From the NCBI GenBank assembly GCA_921293015.1, contig OV121092.1, forward strand, positions 32,309,764-32,373,763: a stretch of 64,000 nucleotides of DNA, written 5' to 3'. Position 1 is the first letter of the stretch, and each line of letters starts with the position of its first letter. This document shows positions 11,450-24,235 of the stretch, one piece after another. This stretch comes from Phorcus lineatus (Eukaryota > Mollusca > Gastropoda > Trochida > Trochidae). The position numbers and the translations under genes are program-made. The notes beneath the pieces were generated by a model. The model saw only the letters and a program-made list of their open reading frames with translations, ran no database searches and had not been told where the DNA came from.

Positions 11450-14400
11450 CCGGGTCATAATGAATTCCCAATCACTCTCTCCTAAAATGACTAGATACAC
11501 TGTTAAGTATAGACTGTGAAGGTGTTTCAACCAGGGGGAATCTCAAAACATTGTTTTTAGAGGGGGCGATGGGTTTTGTTTAATGACGTGGGCCCATTAT
11601 ATGGAACAGACGATGGGACCATAATTGCTTACTGATCATGATAAAATTATAAAAATTTAACAGTGTTTATCTCAACGCTTGCTAAGGAGAGCACATCACA
11701 ACTGTCAAAACGTAATGTTGAACAAAGCATTGTTCGAGCTCTTTGATTTCATAGAGAAACATGCCATGCCATGTCAGATCCAAATAACGTTCAATAATTT
11801 CCTTTGTCAAGTCGAATAAATGCTGGATCTATAAAAAGCTTGAACAGATTCAAACGCGAATTGACAAACTACTATTTGGCCGTTGAAAACTGTTTGTAAC
11901 ATTCTGTAACTCCATTGTAGAGACATAAAACTTCCAAGGAGAGGATTACAACTCCCATTCATTGCTCATATGTTTTAATATGTCAATCCAAAATTTTAAC
12001 TTTAATTAAAATCTCTTTGCCACTAATTTAAGACACGTACCTGATTTTTATATTTTGTACATAAGAATATGTTTTGAAACTTAGCCACGAATGGTAAAAA
12101 TATGCCAAATCCCCCTTTGAGCTTTCTTTCGTTGCCATACCTTTGATGGACATCATAATGTGCGTGACAATTGACATTGCAAACGAGATTGTATAACGAG
12201 CGTCTTTGAAAGGTGTTTTTTGTGAATGTCACCGCAAACGAAACGAGCGTCTTTGACATATTTTTTCGTTAATCTTTTCTTCATTTTATTACGTGATGGA
12301 AAAGTGTTTTTTTTACATCTTCATTAGCTGAGTTATCAATAATCTTAAGTCGAAAGTAAAAAAGAATGATATAAGAGCATAATCATTTTAAGATAACAGT
12401 TTTTTTTAACCGTTCAAGCACTTTCATAAACTTCACACCTTTGGATGTCTCCTCAAAAATAATCTAATTACAGCAACATCAGTCAACAAAACTGGCCCAC
12501 AGGCATTAAGTGCAGATATTGATCCCATTTTATTTCATCCTCTGGATTAAATTTTTCGGAAGATATCCTTGCTCTCTATTTAAGAAGACAATCATATTCT
12601 GACATTCATTTTTTGTTTTCTGATTTATAAATGCAAGCAAGGATATTACTTTCTGTTTTAATATCTATAGTATGCATGTAAAACGTTTCCGCATACAATG
12701 TTTACAAAGTGGCGAGTAGAAACGGTCAAATATGGAAATGTACACACTCAACCCGCATACAGGATTCTACATAAATTTAAACCAAGCAAAAAGACACAAT
12801 CCATCCATACATTTTTTTTCTATTAAACGGTTAATACATAAACTGTTCTTGATAAGCAATGCATGAATAATACACACGGATTAAGGACATTGTAGTGTTC
12901 AATGTTAATGAGAGACAAATAACAAGGTTTCAAAATAAACATTCTTGAATGTCGCATAACGTATAAATAAAGAAACAATAACTTAGAAAATACAATATCC
13001 TTTCACAAATTAGTATTTCAATTAATTGTTTTCGCTCTTTTATGTTACCATTTATAATGTTTAAAAATGCATTAGATAGAAAGTCGTTCAGTATGACTAT
13101 TTCACGAAACAAGTTGAAACCGTGACTTCATTTGATGTTTTCTATATATTAGCAATGTTGCTACTCTTAACCTTTAATTATAATGATTTTTGGATTTATT
13201 AAAAATAGTGTTTTGGTTTAACATGACACTTTCGGACACATGTCACTGTTAGGGACAATTATTAATGATAATTCTAGTAAATAGAGTTAAACGACCTCTC
13301 TATAGTCCACCTTTTCCTTAATATGAAAATAAAAAAGGTATGTGACCACATTATATTCATTCAAGTGACAAATTAAGTTTGAGAGAGTGACAGAATGACA
13401 AGTGACTTTTTCTTGTAAATCTGTACAATGGTTTTGTATTTCATGTTCTTCAAGATAAGTGACAATGGTGATTTGATTAATGAATGCAGGGATTCGCTAA
13501 TTTTCTCTTCTGGTGTATACTACTTCGGGGATTATCCTTCAAAGAGGTTTCTTAGTGCATTGGTCATACAGTGCAGTTAATTTCTAGTAATGATGAACTA
13601 CACAGGCTTGTAAAAAGCGAAATATAAATCAACTCAAAGTAAATAAAGCTCTTAGATTTCGATAGTCATAAAGGTTGTCACACTTCATAAAGAAACAAAC
13701 ACAAAAGAGGTTGTCCTTTGATTATTATGTAACTACAGTTTTTCATAAATATCATATTTTCCATCTCGATACAGACATTTCAATGCACAGTATAGTATAT
13801 TACTGCTTTGAATTTATGTTCTCCTTATGTATATCACAGGGACGGTTTATGAATGATGAAATTAGAAAAGAGGGTTTGCTAGGAAGCGTTTTTAACTAAA
13901 ACGACATTGTTCAATAAATCTTTACATAAGACATTTACTTCTCTTGTGTGAAACAGAATAAATAATGGTCGTGATATTATCAGATTTCCTGACTGACACC
14001 CTTGACCTCAATTAACTTTTCAAGACGAGGTGACAAAACTATATTTTCTAAACACAGAAATAATTTATGTAGAAAGAGAAAAAACCCACTAAAAACTAAA
14101 AATTGGTATGTATATGGTAGTATATTTTGTTTTGTACTTTTTTACTCACGAACATTCAACACACAAAAAGTTCACAGTGTGATACATATTGACATCAGTG
14201 CTTGGACTGAAAAAAATTAAAAAAGAAGCAATAATTCAATGAAGTGTCAAGGAAAATGAGAACAAAGAAAAGATGTTGAAAGGAACAAAAACAAGTGAAA
14301 TAATTGGCTTTTATCCAAGGGATTAGTAGAAAAACATGGTCATAAAAGTTGAAGAATGAGACGGTCTTTTCGGGTAACTGGGAAAACATCAATAACGTGG

Positions 14401-14500
14401 ATATTCAAAGACGTATGGCTACAACAAAAATCAGCAGACACTTAGTATTCTTTGAGGAATGTATTCAAATGGGACAGTTGCACGTTTCTCACATAATCAA
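11450..14500. other. Non-coding, no gene recognised
   Basis: AT-rich stretch with scattered short frames, none with recognisable domains, splice-bounded exon character or repeat identity. Confidence 0.45.
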
Positions 14501-14504
14501 ACTG

Positions 14505-14821
14505 ATCTCGCGAAAGCAAAATTAAGTTTCAAATTCAAAGACAATGCTGATTAATCAAAAGAAACAGTTTTAAAACGAACGTACCTGTAAGCTATGCAAA
14601 TCCCGTTCCCTACCTCAAATAATTAAAAAGGTTTTCAAACACAAATGGCCGACGGTTTATTTTGTGCTTTATACGTGTTTTATACTCGATACTTGCTCTA
14701 CGACTATTGGTATGAATGAGATGTTTGACCCTCTGAAGATGATACATTTGGCATGAATTAACTTTTATTGTGAAAACATTTAGGATAAACTGTATTAAAA
14801 AAGGTGCTGGTGTCCCTTTAA
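14505..14821. mobile_element. TTAA MITE family A, truncated copy
   Basis: Carries the family core (CCTACCTCAAATAATTAAAA, CAAATGGCCG, TGTTTGACCCTCTGAAGATG, TTGGCATGAA) and the right terminus GGTGTCCCTTTAA, matching 23075-23394 and 43050-43459. The left terminal repeat is not evident. Confidence 0.7.
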
Positions 14822-14919
14822 GGAAACAATGACGTTGGCGTTAGAATGGCTAACTAGATTCAAGGCTGCGAAATTTCATGTTCCAAAGGGTTTCGATTAT
14901 TTCATACTTTGGAACCAAA

Positions 14920-15045
14920 TTTGCTTAATAAATAATCACTTGAAACTGCCATTGTCAGCAATGTCCCCTGATATTAATCCAATTGAGCATCCCAGCGACA
15001 GATTGGTAAAAGAAATCGTTATCCACAAAACCTGTGGAGACTTGA
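14920..15045 (+). pseudogene. Tc1-type transposase remnant
   Basis: Contains LPLSAMSPDINPIEHPSDRL, the Tc1 pattern W-P-x-x-SPD-x-NPIE-x-x-W/S-D around the second catalytic Asp. The rest of the catalytic domain is unrecognisable. Confidence 0.65.
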
Positions 15046-15880
15046 GGCATTCTTATATCAGGAATAGCAGAAATATCTCAAAGTACAAATTAAAGATGCT
15101 TAACAGTGACATTTGTTATTCAAAAGACACTGACTAAGTCAATATAGAAGTTTTTCTTATCTCACGCAATAGCCACAACCATGGTCGGAATTTATTTATA
15201 AGGCTTCTTGAGGAACCGGAGCAAGGTAAATACATACATAAATTGCTAATCGTAAAAATTTGTTTTAAGTTGAAGTTGTCACGGTGTTTTTCGTGGGAAC
15301 CTAAAAATATAAGAATGGCATACAAATGATTTTGAAATAAAATGTATTTGAAATAGATTTTGAAAATATATATATTTATAAAATTGTTTTAATATTGTTA
15401 TATGGTAAATTTATCAATTCCTCATCATTGAAGTTGATCAAGGCAGCCGCTGCAATTAGGTAATTGTCAATGAGCCTAATATGTATATGGTAAAAAGGTA
15501 TCGCTAACAATTCAAGGTTTTGAACTATCACTGCCTTTGAACGGAAGCTAATTACTTGTAATTTGAATTAATGTCAAATTCATATCTCTCACTGCTTAAG
15601 AGCTTAAAAGCTTTCTATGTACAGCTTGATAACTTCTTCTACAAAGAAATAACTGCTTCAATTTCCATCACTATAATTCGTTTAGAAATAGCAAGTTGCC
15701 TCGCAAATACAAGTCTGTTTGTTACTGATTGGTTAAGATCACGACGACTTTGTGTGATTAAGCTTTGAATTCGGAAAAGAAATGGCATTGGTGTTATTTT
15801 CATCACGAATAAATTCTTGATTAAAGCGAGGCTTTATAATCTCCATTAGCCAAGTTGTCTGTGCACAGAATTTAAGATTC

Positions 15881-15984
15881 TGAGCCTAGATTTTCGAAGC
15901 TCTCTCAGCACTAAGACAGTCCATAAATTAACATTGACTTACGAATATCTTAGCATTTAGAGAGCTTCGAAAATCATGACCCTC
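15881..15984. mobile_element. Palindromic MITE family P (copy 1)
   Basis: About 104 bp with inverted arms: ATTTTCGAAGCTCTCTCAGC opposes an arm ending TTTAGAGAGCTTCGAAAAT. Same family as 49025-49131. Confidence 0.8.
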
Positions 15985-18900
15985 GGCTTTTTATGTTTTG
16001 AGAAAATGAAAATAGGCCTTTGGGTTGCTTTGAGAAGACGAAAATAGGTTTTAAGGTTTTAAGGTTTAAAATCAACTTTATATTGGCGCCGCGTTTTAGC
16101 TTGGCTGTTATAATCACTAATGGTTATTGCAATGATAAGATTTAATATAATCCTTTAATTGAGGGAGTTTTAATGCCATTGTGGAGAATTACCTAGCTTA
16201 TCAGGGGAAATAGTCACCATAAACCTTTCTGGCTTCAATGAGAGAGTTCGAATTTAACGTATCTTCAAAAATGTTCAGCTATCAGATACGTGGATGAATA
16301 CTATTCAAAAGAGAACGGACATATCAGGGAGAAAAGCAATTGAAAAGGAAAGGGAAAACCGAAAGAAAGGCGTAGTGAGGCTCTGTAACCAAAACTTGAT
16401 TAAACTTATCAGGGGATAAAAAGTAATCAAATCTACAAGTAAACTTATTTGGCTGAGTGGTCTGTAGAAAACATTTCAACTTTATAGACCTTTCCATCTG
16501 TAGAAGCGGATTGAACTAGGTATTTGAAGTTTGACCCCTGTTCCCCTTAACGAAACTTCGAACTCATCTAATGTACAATCGATAATCATCACTTACTTCG
16601 ATGTCTTTGCACAACATTTTAGCTTTCCATGGCTGTTTATTACGGGTTAGATGACGAAATAAGTCTAAAATGCGTGTCCCAGTGATCCTCACGTGAGGCG
16701 TTTGGCTAACCAAATCTTCAAGCCATAATTCTCAATGGACAAGGAGTCTGTTCACAACAACTCAGCTTTCTAGAGCTAGTGATTCTGTAGCAGAAGTTGC
16801 AAATAGCATTCTAAGGGTTGGGCTAAAGGTACGGCTTTATCAGAAAATGAAACAAAAGGTAAACGTTTTATGATCCTTCCATGTCGGAATGCCATGCCAT
16901 AAGCCCACCAGGCCTTTCAAGCCGCGGACGCCTATCCTTGAAAAGAGAGTATGTTAAATAAGGTTAACAGTAAGCGACAATAAACTATGTACTATGAATG
17001 TACAATGTAAACGCATGGTGTTCTGCAACGCGTATATCTACTCTGTATGTCATCCTAGTCTGGCACTATCCGTAATTGAATTCTAGAAATGGATACAATG
17101 ATTTACTTCCTCTGCAATTCATTTGTGAAAGCCTTTTATGTCAAGGAAGTATTTAGCAACCAGCGAATTCATGTCTCTTTCTGCAAGTTTTCAGATATAA
17201 AAGGTCTCATTTCGGATTTTTGACAGAAAAGCGGTGTCTCATTTGACGGATAACTTTAGATACATAATGGCAAAAATAGATACTAGTATTTGATACAATT
17301 TACTCTTTCAAAATGCTGGGTTGCACTTTACATAATTATGCGTGTGAGCGGCCTCAAGTGAAAATGGTTTGTAGTTTGTTGGTTTCAAGGTTTGTGGTTT
17401 GTGTAGTGGATCATCCATATGTGAATTTAGACATCAAATTTATAAAGATAAACAGCACTCATACCGCGCTGAATTTCTTATCCAAGGATTCCTCCATATT
17501 GGTCGTTTCATATGACCTTGGCGCTCCAGCAATTCACTGACGAGGGTAGATGACCTTCTGCAAGATTTGATATCTAAACTGGCTCCTGACTGTATTCAAT
17601 TATGGAAGAAAAAGGTTAACAGACAAGGCCACCTCATATGAAGCATACAGCTGCGAAAGTTTGTTCATTTCCGCTATAGCTGTAATCCTGATGTAATTTT
17701 GGTTTACTTCGTGCCTCAATGAAATAACTTAAGCAGAACTGACAAAGGATCACTCATTGCAAACACGTAAAATAGACATTTTTTCTCTTCTCGAGGAAAC
17801 ACCAATTTCGAAATCGACATAAGGGGTAATTTTTTCAAATTTCGATTTCAATAAATTTTAATTACAATATTCGATATTGCCTCAGTGAGAAAACAATCAG
17901 CACAAGCACATTGAAAAATATGCAAAGGAACATGTCTTGTTATCAAACTTATAAAACTTGTTAAAGAAAAACAAAATTCCGAAATGTTTACCCCTGGTCA
18001 ATTCAATGATCTGCAAAAAATGTTACGATAAACTATTGGACGCGATATACGTTTGCTTTAGAATATGATTGATTTTCACTTTTCGAAAATTCAACAGTCG
18101 CCTTTTCATTCGCAATGCTATGATGACTCAAAGACATAAACAAAAAGTTCATGATATTTGCATTAGGATATGCAGGTATTTGAACAAACTTTCGTTATGC
18201 AACTGTAAAATGAAATGGCACTGAAGGTGTCCAAAATCAACAAAATATCACCAAGTTGGTTAGAATTTATATGGAATGTTACAAATTAATTAAAATTAAA
18301 TTCTAATTGCTTTTTGAAATCGATTATATAGGAAAGGATGTGACTTAAAGAAATGAAATGTGTGTCCAAGCACTCTCAAAAATGCTTCCTATTGAGGGGC
18401 ACACTTACAGTGCTGGACACATGGACAATGGACTTCCCATCGTTTAAGATTGTAATAAGTATGATATCGACGGAGGACATAACTTCCTGTCTGTTAAAGG
18501 AGACAAGAGATATTTAACTTAAATGAGATTGAAGAGCATGAAGCTTGTTTCGTTTTATTGATCCCAATGTGATCTCTTACATGTATATTTGGAATTCTAA
18601 TAGAGGTCTGAATCCGATTATCGACCTTAAGGTTTGATATATTGCTGAAGCCGGCTTAGTTTGTAGCCATGGCTTTATGTTCAAATACTCACTATAACAC
18701 CCGGAACCTTTCATCAGGAAGTTAGGACTCAGAGTATCCGCCCTCGACTCTTGATGTGTAATGAACACCTATTCAGGCTTGAATATCATTAAAAAGAATG
18801 TGCTCAGAGGAACTTGGTTTGTTGTGTCTTTTATGCTCAAAAAGTACACTTAAAAATTCACTTATGATTGTGATTCCATGGTTGGCATCAATTGTCCTGT

Positions 18901-19399
18901 TTCCGCTCAAAGTAAGCTGGAAGGGAATTCTCTCTGCCGATGCATGCAGTGCAGCAGCCACCCCAACGACATCAACAAAACAAAACGGAAGATGTTGGCA
19001 AAACTAGAAGGAGACATTATGTTCCAATGTAATCCAGTTCCAAACAGCACGGAAGCGAGGACAGTATAACGTCGTTGGGGCCAGAGTGATGTTGTGTTGT
19101 ACAAAAGGTCGTCCCTTACGATTGATTCAGCATCATAATTTAGAGCGGAAAATAAGGCAACGCAAAACAGGTTAATGGCAATCTAACCACTCAGATGTAA
19201 ATTGGCAACAGAATCCAAACACTCTTTTCAAACAGGACATTGCTCGATCCCAAGAGGTTTATTACTTTTTGGAAGTACGATTTATAAGTACGAGCATAAA
19301 CCGTTTTTCATATGTCAGAAATAACAGTATTGAAGTTTCAATACTGCTTGATTCCTTGACAGTTTTTGATGATATTAGATTCTATCAACGATTTACATA
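15985..19399. other. Non-coding, no gene recognised
   Basis: No supported exon. Overlapping open frames on both strands at about 18.77-19.10 kb stand out by base composition but give no recognisable protein. Confidence 0.4.
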
Positions 19400-19539
19400 T
19401 GTGCATTTATCACTAATGGTAACTGGCATTCTATCATAGGAACATGTTCGCTATTAAATTTTTTTCAGTATTCGGCATGTTATGCGGTTCTAAACGAATG
19501 AAATGCAGTAAAGAAGACTGGTGCATTAATGTTTTAAGG

Positions 19540-20080
19540 GAAATGCTGGCACATAGATTTTAACACACGTTAATGGTGACACATTAAATGACACTCAACA
19601 AACCGTTTAAAGATGGAATTGACTGCATAAAATGATTTTTCTGCAGCATGACGCGTCTGGATTTCTGTAACATGTGACAAATATCACATGAAAGTGATGT
19701 ATGGTCCAAAAGGAAAAAAACTTTCTTCTGCATTCAGCTTCGTCCATTAATTTTATTTACAGTACCATGTATTATTTTAAAATAAGTGTCAGACAAGTTA
19801 TATGTTGGAATGCGCATATATGGTTTTTCAGCAGGTATCAAACTAAAGATTCAAGATAAAACATTTTTTGCATCAATCATTGTGACACATTTCTTGCTTA
19901 TCAATCAGCAAACTTCTTTTCATACCGCACACTATCTTATCAATTCAGAAGTACGGGTAAGGTAATTGTAAGCAATTAAGTAGTATTTTAAAGTTTGCCT
20001 GTTATATATGAATTTCAATGGTACCATGACATTATTAAATGATAAATTTGTCTTTCAGGACATGTTTCTAATAAGAATAT
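19540..20080 (+). repeat. Diverged duplication, copy 1
   Basis: Shares ordered phrases with 21066-21600: ACACATTAAATGACACTCAA, TGCAGCATGAC, TCTGTAACATGT, and later ATCAATCA...TTATTGATAAG-like text and TAATATTTTAAAG. Orientation and order are the same. Confidence 0.6.
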
Positions 20081-21065
20081 GTGCAGTCAATAACTAAAGC
20101 GAAATTTGGTTGCGATCACTTTAAAGTTAAACAATTAATGTGTTTCACTCTCGGGAAGGAATTATCATTGAAATATTAAAACGTATGGGTTTCTTTATAT
20201 ATGTATATATATAAAATAATTCATACTTTTAGTTGGTTCTGATGTACATGATGTTTTTTGTACTTTTAACTTTTATGTAAAAACAAGTTTCATGTAAATG
20301 TTTATACCTTGAGAGGTTAATAATGATCATCCTACTTGTATTGCACCCAATGCGCTGGTATGACAAGCATTAGAAGGTGGTTTCAAATGTGGACAGTTGT
20401 AATTTACTAAATGATACATCCAAAGTTGTTTGGGAGAAACACTAAAATAGCAAAATGTCGGAATGAGAAATCTTGGAATTTGTTTATTCTAAATGTTATT
20501 CAACAAAACACATGATTTTTTTAATTAATATTTTTTGAAAATGCTACAGGATTATGACAATACACTAAACGAGTTACATATTCCGAGTTACAGATAATTT
20601 CTATACAGATTTTCCTGATTAAACGTCTTAGAGGTGGTTGTGAAAAGTATCATACCAATAATCCCTGGGAGACTGAGGATGAATTTCCGAATGAAAGCAT
20701 CCCAAATACAATGTCTTCTTGTCAAACCATAAAAATCCACAAATGATATGTGTCATGATCACGTATGGTATTGAAAGCATCGACTGAAATTTAATCCTTA
20801 AATATATATGTAGTACTTTAAGGAGGTACTGTTCAAAACAGAAAAATCAATACTTTTAAATACCAGAAATAATTTTGCTTGATTTTAACAATTTTGAATA
20901 ATATTAGTTATTCTTTCCAACATATAAAGATGAGCAATTATCATTATGTTCAAGCTTATATTTAAACCATTAATTTCAAATATTGAAAATGTTTATATAT
21001 TATCTTTAAAACTTCAGCAAGAAATATTTTCTTGACACATGCTAAGAATTGCACGTTAATGTTTG

Positions 21066-21600
21066 AAGGAAAATCTATCCCATAGATCTATAACCCGTTA
21101 ATGGAAACACATTAAATGACACTCAACTTGCCTTGTATGGACAAAATTGACAGCAAAATATTTTTCCGCAGCATGACATTTCTGCTATATGTTAAATGGA
21201 ACTCTGTAACATGTTACAGCTTTTTCACGTGGATTAGGTAATGTTTCATAAGGATAAAAAACTCACTTTTTTGCAACTACTCACAAGTTTTGCAACTACT
21301 TTACACAACCATGCATTAACTTGAACAAGATCATATATAATCAGATAAGTATAAGGGGATGTGTTTTGAATATGAATAAGCACATACATGTATCAGCTTT
21401 AAAATCTTATAAAAACACCTAATTCATCTAAATTTGTCACACATCAATCATCGAAAGAACATTTTTCTAAGAACCGTCATGTCATTTATTGATAAGTGCA
21501 GCTAAGGTAAAATTAAAGAATTCAGTAATATTTTAAAGAATGTCTTCAATGTATCAATTTTCGAAATATCTTGGAATAATGGAATGATAAATTTGCATTT
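21066..21600 (+). repeat. Diverged duplication, copy 2
   Basis: Counterpart of 19540-20080, about 1.5 kb away; contains CCGTTAATGGAAACACATTA, CGCAGCATGACATTTCTG and TCTGTAACATGTTACAG. Confidence 0.6.
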
Positions 21601-22185
21601 CTTGAATCGTTTCCTATTAAAAGATTCTGCAATCAGCGCTTAAGCACAAGGTTGGATTTTAGGTGGTAATGTAAACTGTAACATTCATAAACATATAGCA
21701 TTATAACACACCAGTCAAACCATTAAAGGATAACAATATCATATCATTTTTACTGAACTTCTTTCAAACGGAGCATTATAACTATCGCCGAAACAGGCGC
21801 ACTTAGTTCTTACAAGAATGATTACTATCGGACATGGATGAACATCAAATAGTTTCCTAGTTGCGAAGTTCGAGACCCAGGAGATTTCTAGGATCAGATA
21901 AATTCGGTCCACTTATGACAGAGTTTATCTTTAGTATGGATTGAGAAATCACTTGTGTGAAATAAAACAAAGAAACAATGACTTTGAGAAAAATAGAGAA
22001 ATATTCATGACATAAATCGTTCCAGATCAAGAACATAACTCCTAAAAGGTTTAGGTTTTTTTGTATCTTTTTCATATTCAAGATAAAACAAAATGATAAA
22101 AAAGTTACTATTGAATAAGATTATTTTTCGAAAATGAAAACAGAGCATTTTCAAGAGTAATGCACTTATATCATGATGGCTATGT

Positions 22186-22326
22186 AAGTATTAATGCATG
22201 TAGAAAGCCCACAACACTAATGTGGCTATGCATTGTGGTGAAAGGTGAAATCTGCAAGCATCGGCTGGATAAAGTGAACCATGGGTGGCACTGCGCTGAA
22301 TATTCAGTGTAGCTTTGTACCCAAAA
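22186..22326 (-). mobile_element. SINE family S1 fragment
   Basis: Reverse-strand match to the body of the SINE at 59266-59579: CCACCCATGGTTCAC, CAATGCATAGCCACA and GGGCTTTCTACATGCA. The tRNA head and tail are absent. Confidence 0.8.
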
Positions 22327-23074
22327 CTTACTGCATGTGGAAAGGTTGTCTACTATTTTCTGAAATTTCATATTTTTTCTTTATTAAATTGTTATTTCCT
22401 TACGTGTTGATGTTTAAATGATTTGTTAAAAACGCTGTTATCTGGGAAGCTGACATTGGAGGGATTTGATCTGATAGAGTTCAGGATATTCTAGGAGTTC
22501 TGCGGATTTATGATATCATTCGTATGATAACATAGCAGGATGAATTCAAGACAACGGCATGTTAGTACCATTTGTGGAATAACGAAATGTTAGAAAATAA
22601 ATGAAATACTAATTAATCTAAGGTATTCCAATTCCATATAGCATAGGGCAGGACATCATTTACTATTTTTCCCCCCGTTAATATCAAATAATGGCCTTAA
22701 TGAACCAGGTCCTATAAACTGAGTTCAACAAGGCGGATTAACAGGTCATCATTTCCCCTATGAGAAGATGCAGCTTTGGGGGTTAGATTTGCCAAAGTGT
22801 AGCGTGATATATGTGCATTTAGATTTGCATGAAATACAAAGATATACAAGTATGCATAAACCTTTGAGAATCGACTCTGCGCTCTGTCTCTCGTGTGGAG
22901 ATCAAATTGAAGTAAATGGCCAGGAGAATCAAAATAAATATTCCTGTTGCCAGTCTTCTGACTGCTTTTCCTTCCGTCACGTTCTGAAGAGAGTTCATGA
23001 TATTTCATGAAAGGATGGTAGCTTTGAAGATAACTATTGGTTAAGAGGGACAGTAGGTAATTTAGGTAAACAAA

Positions 23075-23394
23075 GAGATCTCGCGAAAAATGAAAATAAA
23101 TCTTAACAATTGCATTACAAGACTTTTGTTCAAAACGAGTAAAAAACGAACGTGACATTTTCGATTAAGCTACGTAAATCCAATTCCCTATCTCAAATGA
23201 TGAAAAGGTGTTCACAATTAAATGGCCGCCTGTAGTTTTCGCTTGACACTTAAATTATGTTCTACAACAACGGAAACTCGGGTTGAGTAATGAGATGTTT
23301 GACCCTCTGAATATAATGCATTTGGCATGAACCAATATCTATAGGGAAAATAAGAAGACAAAATATTTTTAAAATAAAGTTCTACTGACCCTTT
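23075..23394. mobile_element. TTAA MITE family A, copy with decayed ends
   Basis: Core phrases CCCTATCTCAAATGATGAAA, AAATGGCCGCC, ATGTTTGACCCTCTGAA and TTGGCATGAA match the other family A copies. The right end is CTACTGACCCTTTCG. Confidence 0.7.
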
Positions 23395-24235
23395 CGATTG
23401 GTCAGAGGATCAGGTAGATCAGCAAGAATGGAAGAAAACGTGTACATTAGTATTTACGTTTCAAAAAAATGTTTAATTATTCAGTGAAAAGTGAATCCGG
23501 GTTTTTCCATGAAAAGAAGTGCAAATTGAGATTTCTAGGAATGAAAAAATCTCATTTTCACTACAATTTGAAAGGAGAAATTAACATAGTTTAGTCCTTT
23601 GAAGTACATTATTCTCCCTTCAGGTATCGATTGCCCGTTCCGCGCCCACACGTAGTTGACGATAGACGCCTTGTTGCGATGTTTTTGGTATTTCAGTGAT
23701 TGGAACTATCATAGTAGACGAATCGTATCAGGATATACAAGGACAGTTTGTCACTGAGATCCATTCGAGAACTGACTTGCATATTAATTGGTCCGACTGA
23801 GAAGAAGTAAAATCTAGCCTAATCAGTCCTATTTTTGTATGTTATGTTATGTTGACGACTTGTTAAAATCAATTTTTCTTTTTTATTCTGCCCGTTCGCT
23901 TTCTATTTCTTATTATAATTAAATTCCCTTCTGAATTTCAAGTTTCTTTAGTAGTCTGAATGATCCTCTTAAACCAGATCCAAAAAATCAATTGATAAAA
24001 TTAAAAAATAATTTTCAAAATTTGAAACATTCTCTTGGCAGGTTTTGCCTGAAGCTTGTAAAAAGTTTGAGTTGCGAAATGCACCGACTCAATCAGGGAT
24101 GGGGGACATTAAAAATCCTCGAGTTCCGAATTCTAAAACTTAATTGTCATATTTAGTAATATTCGTCTCGAAATATAAAATGACTTCCATCATGGACGAG
24201 CCCCAAATTTTGTAACAGACTGACCCATAGTACAA

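Larger units (their letters stand above)
21640..24235. other. Non-coding with repeat copies; no gene recognised
   Basis: Holds a SINE S1 fragment (22186-22326) and a MITE A copy (23075-23394). A 148-codon - strand frame (22712-23158) overlaps the MITE and matches nothing I recognise. Confidence 0.4.

Noticed and set aside
18773-19104. Overlapping frames on both strands near 18.8-19.1 kb
   Set aside because: Less AT-rich than the neighbourhood and mildly protein-like, but I cannot tie either strand to a family, so no gene is called.
22712-23158. 148-codon open frame on -
   Set aside because: Overlaps a MITE family A copy and reads like no known family; probably fortuitous.
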